Source of the DNA: Mytilus galloprovincialis
Taxonomy: Eukaryota; Mollusca; Bivalvia; Mytilida; Mytilidae
Length of the DNA stretch: 64,000 nucleotides
Assembly: GCF_965363235.1 (NCBI RefSeq)
Contig: NC_134844.1
Location: 56,230,872 to 56,294,871 of the forward strand
Direction of reading: 5' to 3'
Program-made: the position numbers and the translations under genes
The notes under the pieces: model-generated
Told to the model about the DNA's origin: nothing
The model's input: only the letters and a program-made list of their open reading frames with translations
Databases searched by the model: none
Shown: piece by piece, positions 33,541-43,425 of the stretch
Numbering within the stretch: the stretch's first letter is position 1
How the letters are laid out: the number at the start of each line of letters is the position of its first letter

Positions 33541-33834
33541 TAGTTTGACTATATATCTAGAGCAGAGACGTTACAACTGAAGTTTGGGTGATTATTTCTT
33601 TTACCAGTAACAACGTACTGCTTGTCCCAGCATTAGTGTAAATGCCTCCAAATGAATCTAAATATATCAGGCTATAAAAGATATGTTGTATTGGAGCTAT
33701 AGAGCTGTTCAAACTTAAAGTAGATCGCATTTGAAATGAGTGAAATAACATGGTTCAAATCATGTTTTTACCAATAAACAAAATCTTCAATTGAATCAAC
33801 AAATGCATCATATGTATATGAGAGATGCCAATAA

Positions 33835-33930
33835 AAGGCACTAGTCGTATACCGCAGTTAAAAAAGGTAACACACTAAAGCCGAGGGAAAACATCAATTA
33901 TAAGAAGAAAACAACGGAACGACAGAATCA
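33835..33930 (+). repeat. dispersed repeat, family K
   Basis: AGTCGTATACCGC(A/T)GTT...AAAGCCGAGGGAAAACATCA...TAAGAAGAAAACAACGGAAC. Also in unit B (47,300-47,400) and at 56,765-56,880. Confidence 0.65.
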
Positions 33931-34024
33931 ATGAACCGAGTCAAATACTTAATTGAAATATTTGTAATTTTAAATTTAATTAAGGAAATCTTCAATCGTT
34001 ACAAATAGTAAACATATTGATATA

Positions 34025-34060
34025 TCGATGGGTTAATGCAACAATCTCGTATCTAGAAAG
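34025..34060 (+). repeat. left terminal inverted repeat of the 4.2-kb element
   Basis: Pairs with 38,190-38,224; the core GGGTTAATGCA is identical in both. Confidence 0.8.
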
Positions 34061-35170
34061 TTGTGACTTTTAAGAAACCGACATACAAAGTTTGACTGTA
34101 AATGTAAATTCTATTTTACTACAGAAATGTACCAAATTAACATAGATTGCAAAAATAGACACAGTTACTATCCTTTTATAATTTGATGCTAATTGGTTGT
34201 CAGATAAAAGATATAATTGCACTTGAAATGTTTAACGGATATAGGTATTCCATAATGATTAAAATGTAATGCAGATGTTTGTGTCACAAGGTCATTACTA
34301 GTGATAACATATTTACGCCTGTGTGGTATATCATATTCTAAATGTTGTTTAATAAGCATCATTGCATTTGCAAGCAATAAGAGATTGTGGAATTTGAAAA
34401 ACGAATAAATATAACTAATTTTTTTTTATTTGTTTTGAATGATATACTGTGATAAATGCAAAATAACACTTGATATAATTAAACGTTGTTAAGTGAAAGA
34501 AAACAATACATAAGGTGATGTATTTACAGGGAAAACTATACACAAAGTAATCACGGAATGTGAATTTTAAAATATATATTATTATTCACGAACAAAATTT
34601 AAATTGTTATTTTTTACCAATTATTTCCCAATCATTCTGTTTTTTGGTTGTTTTAAAAAATTACATTGTTTTAAAGAATTTATGGTAATGGATGATCTTT
34701 ATTATATTTATAAGAAATACTATTATTTTCTAAAACACATGATGAAATTAAATACACATAAAAAATTATTAATATATTGTGTGGAGTAGTTTTCACTGAA
34801 TTTTAAAGAAGAAAAGACAAAAGTTCCAATAGAAAAAGATTGGATGTTGTTAATAAAACAAAATAAAGTAATTCTAAAATTGAAATAATAATAGAGGAAT
34901 AACGACTTATTTAAACTTTCCCTTAAGAATATTCCTTTTCTTTCAAAATTAAAAACTTTCTTATGTTTCCTTCGACATTTGTGGCAATTAGACTTTAAAA
35001 AAAACAATGTACTTGATTACAAGAAAATATAACACAGCAAAAATCAATGAATTTCCTAAGACTACGTGAATTCACTATTTCAGTTTATGTTATATATTAT
35101 AACTGATAAACCAAGATTGTTATATTGTTTTTGCTTTGAAGACAACTGATGCAGTTTTCAGTCTTAATCA

Positions 35171-35416
35171 TTATTCTTTTTCGGAGTCAATTTCATCTTC
35201 CTCAAAATCCGGATCTGGAAGTATATCTGGTGTTTTGCTGTCAGATTGTAATCCTTTGTAGAAACGACGGTACTCGCTTGGAATAACACCAGTTTTACAA
35301 AGATTCAGTAAATCTTTCTTTTTAGCAGCAGATACTGTCTGTCTAGCTGTATATCTCTTAGGTATCTCCATTAAATTTACGGGACGACCTTTTCTAGTCT
35401 TTTCTGTAACTCTCAT
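35171..35416 (-). pseudogene. last part of the transposase-like tail, out of frame
   Basis: 81 residues: TEKTRKGRPVNL, then a basic stretch and LLNLCKTGVIPSEYRRFYKGL, then an acidic end DPDFEEDEIDSEKE. The 'LC...IP..Y..FY..L' ending matches the C-terminus of the same invertebrate protein family as the preceding frame. It is separated from it by 62 bp in which a third frame also looks coding (DPDHISFKHKF). The region therefore has at least two frame changes, either real decay or sequencing error. Confidence 0.6.
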
Positions 35417-35478
35417 TTTATGGAATATCCAAATTCATGAATTTATGTTTAAAGGATATATGATCTGGATCCTTCTTT

Positions 35479-36981
35479 TCAAATTTCAACCATCTCATTT
35501 TCAGCCATTTGATTTTTTTTCCCATTGATGTCTTCTTTTCTGTACCGAAAAATCTGTTTTTGGAGTCCTTTGAAATCGTATATATTTTCAAATGTGAGCG
35601 GAACTATCAAATATGGATCATTCCTCCTGGCCATGCGGATTACTGTCGACCATTGCTGTGGAACATAAATCTCGGTCTTTTTTTTTTCAAATTCAATGGC
35701 AGAATGCATACTGTCACATTCCATCTGAGTGTGTCCACTTTCTAGGAATTTGTGGTCAATTGTTTCGATATTAGGAAGTGTTGTAACAGCATGCATTAGG
35801 CAAGTAGCGATGAACTGTTGGATAGTTGGTTCCGTATCAGGGTTTACAGTGACATCTTCCTGTTGGATAGTTGATTCCGAATCAGGTTTTACAGTGAAAT
35901 CTTCCTGTTGGATAGTTGATTCCGTATCAGGGTTTACAGTAAAATCAGTCTGTTGGATAGTTGATTCCGTATCAGGGTTTTCAGTGACATCAGCATGTTG
36001 AATTGTTGATTCCGTATCAGGGTTTACAGTGACATCAACCTGTTGGATAGTTGATTCCGTATTAGGGTTCACAGTGACATCAGCATGTTGAATTGTTGAT
36101 TCCGTATCAGGGTTTACAGTGACATCAGCCTGTTGGATAGTTGATTCCGTATCAGGGTTTTCTGTGACATCAGCCTGTTGGATGGTTGATTCCGTATCAG
36201 GGTTTTCAGTGACATCAGCCTGTTGGATAGTTGGTTCTGTATCAGGGTTTACAGTGACATCAGCCTGTTGGATAGTTGATTCCGTATCAGGGTTCACAGT
36301 GACATCAGCATGTTGAATTGTTGATTCCGTATAAGGGTTTACAGTGACATCAGCCTGTTGGATAGTTGATTCCGTATCAGGGTTCACAGTGACATCAGCA
36401 TGTTGAATTGTTGATTCCGTATCAGGGTTTTCAGTGACATCAGCCTGTTGGATAGTTGATTCCGTATCAGGGTTTTCAGTGACATCAGCCTGTTGGATAG
36501 TTGGTTCTGTATCAGGGTTTACAGTGACATCAGCCTGTTGGATAGTTGATTCCGTATCAAGATTTACAGTGACATCAGTATCAGGGTTTTCAGTGACATC
36601 AGCCTGTTGGATAGTTGATTCCGTATCAGGGTTTTCAGTGACATCCGCCTGTTGGATAGTTGATTCCGTATCAGGGTTTTCAGTGACATCAGCCTGTTGG
36701 ATAGTTGGTTCCGTATCAGTGTTTACAGTGACATCAGCCTGTTGGATAGTTGATTCCGTATCAAGGTTTACAGCGACATCAGCCTGTTGGATAGTTGATT
36801 CCGAATCAGGTTTTACAGTGACATCAGACTGTTCCGTATCAGTCTGTCCAGTTCTGTTAACACTACTAGTATTATCAATACTCACAGCTTCTACTTTTTG
36901 GTCACTACTTGTTTCATCAAGTTCAATTGCATTCAAAATTTCCTCCAAGTCATCATCTGAGGACCACTGTATGTCTGCCAT
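35479..36981 (-). CDS. chimeric protein: acidic start, 15-residue repeats, transposase-like tail
   Basis: A 500-residue minus frame. Residues 1-51 are acidic (WSSDDDLEEILNAIELDE). Residues 52-389 are about 22 copies of a 15-residue unit, ADVTVNPDTESTIQQ with V/E, S/P and Q/H variants. Residues 390-490 are unlike the rest: HKFLESGHTQMECDSMHSAI near 410-430, VPQQWSTVIRMARRNDPY and YDFKGLQKQ. I recall the GHT-D-H-IE signature as the last acidic part of an RNase H-like (DDE-type) transposase family of invertebrates, whose earlier part (an SDNC-GQN motif) is absent here. The minisatellite sits where that part should be. A splice acceptor (TCTGTTGTAG) ends about 12 bp before the ATG, so an upstream exon is possible. 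The frame runs off its family alignment at an eight-A run near 35,512. Expression and function are unknown. Confidence 0.65.
   Translation of the reverse strand: MADIQWSSDDDLEEILNAIELDETSSDQKVEAVSIDNTSSVNRTGQTDTEQSDVTVKPDSESTIQQADVAVNLDTESTIQQADVTVNTDTEPTIQQADVTENPDTESTIQQADVTENPDTESTIQQADVTENPDTDVTVNLDTESTIQQADVTVNPDTEPTIQQADVTENPDTESTIQQADVTENPDTESTIQHADVTVNPDTESTIQQADVTVNPYTESTIQHADVTVNPDTESTIQQADVTVNPDTEPTIQQADVTENPDTESTIQQADVTENPDTESTIQQADVTVNPDTESTIQHADVTVNPNTESTIQQVDVTVNPDTESTIQHADVTENPDTESTIQQTDFTVNPDTESTIQQEDFTVKPDSESTIQQEDVTVNPDTEPTIQQFIATCLMHAVTTLPNIETIDHKFLESGHTQMECDSMHSAIEFEKKKTEIYVPQQWSTVIRMARRNDPYLIVPLTFENIYDFKGLQKQIFRYRKEDINGKKNQMAENEMVEI
35815..36828 (-). repeat. coding minisatellite, 45-bp unit, about 22.5 copies
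   Basis: The 45-bp unit (CTGTTGGATAGTTGATTCCG... on the plus strand) repeats through 1,014 bp, keeping the frame without stops. One unit is shortened in the middle (near 36,570-36,595) by a multiple of three. Variants recur in blocks of about six units (270 bp), indicating higher-order duplication. The antisense frames are also long and open, but only as a consequence of the repeat. Confidence 0.9.
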
Positions 36982-38189
36982 ATTTTGTATATCTACAACA
37001 GATACGAAATATCATTCAGATATTTTCATTCAAACATTTTCCCTATAAAACATCATCTAGTATTATTAGATTAATTATTAATTATTACATATTTTTTTTT
37101 ATTTATATGAGATAAGCGCGTACAAGTGTTTTGTATTCGAAATGCTTAAAAATAAAAAGTAAATAGATATATATTTTCTTACATACTGATTCAGCCTATT
37201 TATCTCTGAAAAAAAACTATGCTACGATTAATTTTTGCATTTAAAAAAAAATATACTTAATTTGTATGTTACATTAAAAAATTAATTCATTTTTCAATGT
37301 TATACTTTTTCCGTATTAACTTACCAAATGAAACCTTTAGGTATACATTTTAATTCCTTTTTCTTTTTCTCTTGTCTCAAATAATATAGATGCTACTGCA
37401 AAAAAAAAAACAAAAAAACATGCGCTTATTGATACTAATGAAATTAAGGAAGATACAAACATATTAAATTTAATATCTTTTTAAATATTTTTCTCTTAGG
37501 AAACAGGTATAATGAAAATAAATTGTACCGTAAATATGTTTTGTAATAATATAAATTTTAATTAAAAACGTATATCAAAATGTAAAAGTTAAGTATATAA
37601 TGGAATTAAAAATTAATTAATTATTTCAATAATATGCATTATTTTTTAACAAAATATACAAACCTTTTTTCTAATTTGCAGTTTTTTTGCTGAATATCAA
37701 AATTCCGTGTCAAAACCCGTCATCAGTCAAAACAATTACTTGGTTTAATCTCAGTTGATGTTTATATTATCTAATATGAGGTCATGCCAGTAACACTTAG
37801 TTGACCTTGCTTGTTTGATAACCTGCTGATAGGTGTTGAAATAAATAAATCAAAATGTCAATTGCAATATGAAGATAGTACTTGTTACAGTGTTGAGGCA
37901 TATGCATTTTCAAACATTTGTTTGTTTATAGGAATGCGACACACCTCATCGTTAGATATTTTGTTGGGGCGCTTGGTGCAAGCTATTTAATTATAAGAAT
38001 AAATCGTTCATTCTAATAGTAATACGAGATAAGTCCTTCATGTTGGCAAACTTTCGTTATCAAACTTATAATAGATTGATGAACATGTCAATTAAAAATT
38101 TATTTTATAACCAATTGCTCTAAAAAATTTAGGGAATATTATTTAATACTTTAGTGCTAAAAAAATCAATAAATCTCAAAACTGCAAAA
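36982..38189. other. AT-rich part of the 4.2-kb element
   Basis: Upstream of the minus-strand gene. Very AT-rich, with no recognisable exon; promoter not identifiable. Confidence 0.4.
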
Positions 38190-38224
38190 TTTTCAGTTAC
38201 GTGGTTGATGCATTAACCCCTCGA
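38190..38224 (-). repeat. right terminal inverted repeat of the 4.2-kb element
   Basis: GATGCATTAACCCCTCGA at the right edge; see the left repeat at 34,025. Confidence 0.8.
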
Positions 38225-39654
38225 ATTATTGTTACGAAAATAATGGAGTACCTGTATCATTAAAATCCCATCTTTTTATCAACAATATAAAGAAAAAGAA
38301 ATATTCATTTGACCAAGTAGGTCGAATTTTTCGAATTGTTCGAACCTGATACAGACGATTCGAACACCTTACATCCCTCAATTTGAGAATCGACTAAGCT
38401 CTCCATCAGAATATTTATTATATCTAATCATTAATTATCCATCAAGGTATTCATATTAAAAAAATATATTTACATTATGCTTTAAATAATGAAGGTCAGT
38501 CGCAATTGGTTATATCTCCAGTTCTGTAATCATTTTCGTAAATATCCTTTGACAATTGCAAAAATCTTTAACTAACGATACCAGGAATATCCTTAACAAG
38601 TTTACAATTTTAAGTGGACAAACCCAAGTAAAAAATGAACACCTCAAAGAAACATCAATACAAATACTACATGCTTGCTGGTCCTCGTATACCATATCGC
38701 ATATCAAAATCACATCATGCAGAAATGCACCTTATGTGATCTTCTCCTTGTTAGAGTTTTTGCTGCTATCCAAAATCATTCGCGATTGTTTGCGATTTTC
38801 TGTTTTTTTTTAAAAAAATAAATCAACCCAGGGTTGGAGCACACTCGGCTAGCTGTCTTCCATTAACGGATCATTTTTAAAAATGATCAATGTATTCAAT
38901 AAGAAGTTATTTCAAAGTTAAAATGCTGAAAGGAAATCCCCAATGGAACGTTGCACATGCACAAAATTTAATTACATGAACGTACATATTCATATACACG
39001 AAGCACTTAAAGCATGGTGTAGATTGAATATTAAAAGCAATGTTTAACTAAATAAAATCTATAAACGGTTGGCACTGCTTTAAATTGGTGTCTCCTCCTC
39101 AACATTCTTGAAAATTGAATAAAAGATCAACATAGCACCTAATACGAGAAAACCAGAGACCTCTTTATGTCAGAAAACACTATCAAACATCCAAACATAC
39201 TATCCACACTGATCTGTGTCCACACTTGTTACCTGTAAAAACAATAAAGAAATTGTGATTATTTGTAATTAAGGCTGCATTTACTGATAATCTTTTATCG
39301 AACGAGGGCACAGTACTTATGTACTTTTATAATACTGATAATGAAACATCTATATCAGTCCTTTATGTATATTGAATAACCGACATGATTAAAGGTAAGG
39401 TTTATTTGTCAGAACAGCTACTTTTTAAAGTCATATAAGCATTTAATGTTCAAAATGTATAGTAAAAATATATCGTAATAATAAGGGAATATTTCCTTTT
39501 TACCCGTTCCCGTCAAGGCCTATTCAGCTTTGGTTATCCAAGGGAGAATGTTTTTACTCTGAAACGAGCAGTCTTTGCTCTCATATCTACGTGTCGCTTG
39601 TTAAGCAAACAGACAGCACATATCAATTTTTAAGCCTTTTGTTTTATCTGACAG
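38225..39654. other. unit A intergenic sequence
   Basis: Matches 47,488-48,940 with about 95 percent identity by eye. No gene; the 85- and 66-residue frames in the two copies are not conserved. Unit B has 48 extra bp near 48,383-48,430, bounded by AGA on both sides. Confidence 0.5.
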
Positions 39655-39735
39655 GGGTACGAACCAAGAATATCGAGCTCTTGCACTCGAGTGTAAGGCG
39701 AGTGCGCGTCCTTTAGACTATTGAGACAGTAAATG
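39655..39735 (-). repeat. tRNA-like SINE head, unit A copy
   Basis: On the minus strand: TCTCAATAGTCTAAAGGACG, then a variable-arm-like GCACTCG...CGAGTGC, then the B-box-like GGTTCGTACCCC. Resembles a class II tRNA but without a paired acceptor stem. The unit B copy is at 48,940-49,015, where part of the arm is deleted. Confidence 0.5.
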
Positions 39736-40281
39736 GAGATTTTTGTTTACGTAAATGAGACAGCAATTTAACGAAACAAAAAACTAAATGTATCAATAGA
39801 TCGATATATAGCAGGTCTTTTATATTGATATCCACTTCAATGACTATCACGAAGCACGCTCGAGGTCAATATTATCCGATGCAAAATACCTAAAACCAAA
39901 GCACAAACGCTCATCCTGTTTTAACAGTACAGATAGTTTTCCGTTTACATGAAATGAGTTGGAGTTATCGTCCTTGGATGCTATTTGAGAGCTAACTGGT
40001 GGATTATGAAATTAAACTAAACTAAATAGAATATGACGTAGAACAATTGAGTCAGACAAAAGATATTTACTACATCGTATTGACAATTTGAATACACTCA
40101 AACAACAGCAAATTGTTCAGAAAACATTATCGAAACATTCAAGATAGTTGGTTTTTTTTTTAAGTTTTTGTGAACGTTGCCGTCATAGATTTTTCAAAGC
40201 CGTCCACAAACTCCGTCTGAACGAGCTGCATTCTGGATTAATTTAGTTAATGTCCAAAATTGCGATGATGGTTCTTTTGTT

Positions 40282-40318
<37 letters not shown>

Positions 40319-41040
40319 TTTTTGGTATATAAAATAAAATCAGACGGTCTTATACATGTTATATTCGACACAGTAAGACGGTCTAATCAATCATTGTTAT
40401 CAAAAAGCTCGAGAAATTAATTCAATCTTAAAACGAGAACGTACTTTATGCGTTTTTTAATGTTCAATTGTGGACTCACTTTGAAACACGAAAGTACAAA
40501 ACTTATACAAACACGCACCCAAATGTAAAATTTCCTAAACTCTGTCTATGTTTGTTTTAATTATAAAACAATAAAATCGAGTATATAAACCGGTTTATAT
40601 GATATAGGAAAGTACGATTAACTGAGAAACGGAATGATTAACTTTCGCTAACCTCCCCACTATAGAAATTGTAGTATTTTTCTTGATTTTCCTTTAGTCT
40701 TTATGTATGAGTGACAACTTTTTATTTCAATATTGTTTTGTATCAGCTGAGTAAAGTAGTCATACGAGTGACTTGATCTTGTCTGGAAAATACTAATTGA
40801 CATCCAGATACCGGTAATCTATGTCTACATCTAATCTCAAGGCTATGGACCGTTGCTGAGATTAAACGTTTTCCGAACCATAAATAATCTATCAATAGTA
40901 TACAAGAAAGTAAGTGTCTTTTATAACATCAGTGCATGGTGTATGGTACCAATCAGATTGAACGTATGATGACTATCAGTATAAAGTTTATCCAGTTCAC
41001 ATATACCAGTAGATTATCGATGATCTAATCTCGTATTTCC
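39736..41040. other. unit A right part; poly-T tract
   Basis: A T run of about 32 at 40,284-40,315 replaces unrelated sequence in unit B (51,478-51,950). No gene. Confidence 0.5.
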
Positions 41041-41514
41041 CGTTTAAAATGTATTAGTGGAGAATAAATAGGACCTTATATTATGTTGTTATTCAAGATG
41101 TATTAAAAACAATGTTTGTCAGATTGTATTCACAAAACTTGAAAAGTTTCATGCCATTTGATCAGAACACATAAAACCAAATCAGGAACTAAAATAGTGG
41201 GTAATAAAGGGGAGCATAGATCTCTGTTTTCGTTTACTTTTTTGGAAACTTTGGAAGACCTTGTATACTTATGTATTTGAGATGAGTCCTAAGTTTTACA
41301 TATACATTTTTGATACTTGAATGATTTGGTGACAATAATGATGTTGAAAAGTGATAATTGATTAAATTAAACAAGATATATCATATCCCAAGGGTTAATC
41401 TGAGGTCCCTGATCGTCGCTCTGTAACCTTTAAAACACACGGGATAAAAGCTTTTTATAGTACTAGTAACACACATTTTCAATTGTATTAAATAAACTTA
41501 AATACTACATTATT

Positions 41515-41611
41515 CTAGTATATATATCGGTCGCACATTGACTTCACAGATGTAATAACATTAACGGTACCAATTTTACTGAAAAGCTTCCTGGTAGTCA
41601 TTTTGTTGAAG
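41515..41611 (+). promoter_or_regulatory. putative non-coding first exon of TRIM-like gene 3
   Basis: AAGCTTCCTGGTAGTCATTT...TTGAAG/GTATTA, the counterpart of the exons of genes 1 and 2. The intron runs to the acceptor at 43,421, about 1.8 kb. Confidence 0.5.
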
Positions 41612-41700
41612 GTATTATTTCTGCTAGTTAATTCAATATTCTTCAAATTCAACTTCAATTCAAGTCTTAAAAAGGAAAATAAAGCACACACTTAAGAATG

Positions 41701-41778
41701 GAATGCTTTTTTTGTAAGTTTATTGATTGCAAAAACGTTGATCGAAGTATATTTTGTATGAATGGCGAATGCGTTCAT
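41701..41778 (+). repeat. half-copy of foldback family L in the intron of gene 3
   Basis: GAATGCTTTTTTTGTAAG...GTTGATCGAAGTATATTTTG...; see 61,219-61,366. Confidence 0.6.
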
Positions 41779-41814
41779 TTCTTAAAAAAAAAGTATTAAA
41801 CAATTTTAACAATT

Positions 41815-42000
41815 TAAACAATAAAAAAAATTACGAAAAATTCAAATGGATGACATAAACCTACGACAACCACTGAACTATCGGCTCCTGACTTTTGACA
41901 GGCATATATATATTTTGGCGGGATGAAACATGTCAGTTAGCGTTCTACCCTTTCCTAAAATGAGACAGTAGTGTAACAGCACAACATAAGAACAAACATT
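41815..42000 (-). repeat. dispersed repeat, family G, unit B copy
   Basis: CCACTGAACTATCGGCTCCT...GACAGGC...GGCGGGATGAAACATGT; see 28,300-28,480. Confidence 0.65.
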
Positions 42001-43421
42001 AAAAATCAGTTGCAATTGGCTCATCTTAAAATACAAAACAAAATAAAATAAAAACAATAGGCACAGAGCACCGCGAAACGAGTACCTGTTACTGTAGGTT
42101 TGTTTAAAAACCCAGATCCCACTAATACATAAATTATGTTCTTCCAGACTAAACTATCAATCCTCGGATTTAGCGCAAAGACGACATCAACAGCCTGAGA
42201 AACGCCTGACCGTGTTCCATTATTCGGTGTGCCTAGGCTCCGCGGTGAAGGCCAATTTGACTCTTTCTTGTTTACTTTTTACAAATTGTGACTTTGAAGG
42301 AGCTAGTGTAGTCTAATTGACATACATACCATATCTTCTTATTTATATTTACTCTCATTTATCAATGTAAGTCGGTTGTAAAGCAAACAACAATCAATAA
42401 ATCAATCAATCCCTGTTATTGGTCTGAACGGCTAAGGTTCTCCTCCATATCGCTATCTTTGTGTGTAGTCGACGTTTATATGAAAACAATTTACAATTTA
42501 GCGAAGGACAAATATGGCAATAAGCAATAAATGGAAGTTTTCAATGGCCTTGACTGGCTATACAGCCCTTGCACGGTCAGAGACTATGTCAATAAGTAAA
42601 GGTTACCGTACATCATTCAACAATGCAAACCACGTATCGTATAGTAAACTATAAAATGAAACCGCCATATAAATGTGAAGGCTACCAATGGAATAATATT
42701 TGCTTCAACAAGAACAAAAAACAAATAAATCATACATCAATTTTGAGGGCCTCAGGGAAGATTAGTTTATTGTAACTAACTGAGTTTACCCTCTTTAAAT
42801 AAATTAGTATTAATCAAAAGTAACCAAGTAATCGATGATTCTTATAATTAAACCATGTTTGTTTTCCTAATGATTTCATGATATCTATTGCATTAATAGA
42901 CTATAGTTTAAACAAGTCTGTGCCCTGAAAAATACTGCCTCGTATTATTTAACTTTAATAAATTTAAACACTCTGCGATGTTAAAGAGCTCAATTTATCT
43001 CAACGTTTACACCACGGTGGTTCAATTGCATCAATCTATTCTTTGTAGTTTTTAATTTTTACCCATGACCGAACTCGCAAGTAGTAATACAACTTTGACT
43101 TAAAAAGCGAAACTGGTTTAAGTGGGGTTTATCCATGAAGAGTTTATACGAATATGTACAAATGCACATTACAGGCAATTTGGTCCTGTCATATCATTAA
43201 GGACATAGGAATTAATGACAAACGTATTAGAATCCCAATCAACACAGTCAATAGAGAATAAAAGACCAATATGAAGAAAGAAAATCTTTTATATTAAAAT
43301 TCTGTATACATTTCTGTGTAATTCAATTTTAATTTTGACACGCTCATTGTTAAAGATAGAGTCCTTTTAGAAGTAAAAATAAAATAATGTCTTTTGTTAT
43401 GAATTAATATTTTTATTTTAG
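42001..43421 (+). other. rest of the intron of TRIM-like gene 3
   Basis: Includes a decayed family B fragment at 42,600-42,690 (TTACCGTACATCATTCAACA) and ends at the acceptor TTTTATTTTAG. No exon recognised. Confidence 0.5.
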
Positions 43422-43425
43422 AACT

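Larger units (their letters stand above)
34025..38224 (-). mobile_element. 4.2-kb terminal-inverted-repeat DNA transposon with a chimeric gene
   Basis: Left end TCGATGGGTTAATGCA(A)CAA, right end in reverse TCGAGGGGTTAATGCA(T)CAA; the similarity continues for about 35 bp (roughly 28 matches). Unit B keeps the uninterrupted site: GATATAT runs straight into TGTTACGAAA at 47,481-47,500. TAT flanks both sides in the simplest reading, a possible 3-bp target duplication, though the exact ends are uncertain by a few bases. The only substantial coding sequence is the minus-strand gene at 35,171-36,981, whose tail belongs to a transposase-like family. The rest (34,060-35,170 and 37,000-38,190) is very AT-rich and without clear exons, so the element is probably non-autonomous. 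Confidence 0.8.
23400..41040 (+). repeat. tandem segmental duplication, unit A
   Basis: Blocks in this range recur in the same order in 41,040-53,020: 24,770-25,000 with 41,515-41,778; 28,300-29,717 with 41,815-43,425; gene 2 with gene 3; 31,360-34,024 with 45,067-47,487; 38,225-41,040 with 47,488-53,020. The end-of-unit marker (CTCGTATTTCCCGTTTAAAA) is at about 41,033 and 52,980, with a diverged form near 23,400. Length differences are due to mobile elements. Confidence 0.8.

Noticed and set aside
36434-37048. A 204-residue plus-strand frame rich in TSACWIVDSVSGF repeats
   Set aside because: It is antisense to the 45-bp minisatellite of the minus-strand gene. Any repeat whose unit is a multiple of three stays open on both strands; the minus reading has the recognisable tail and a splice acceptor.
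39655-39735. A tRNA-Leu/Ser-like gene (and its copy at 48,940)
   Set aside because: The B-box is present but the stem pairing is poor, and the unit B copy has lost part of the arm, so no selection is evident.
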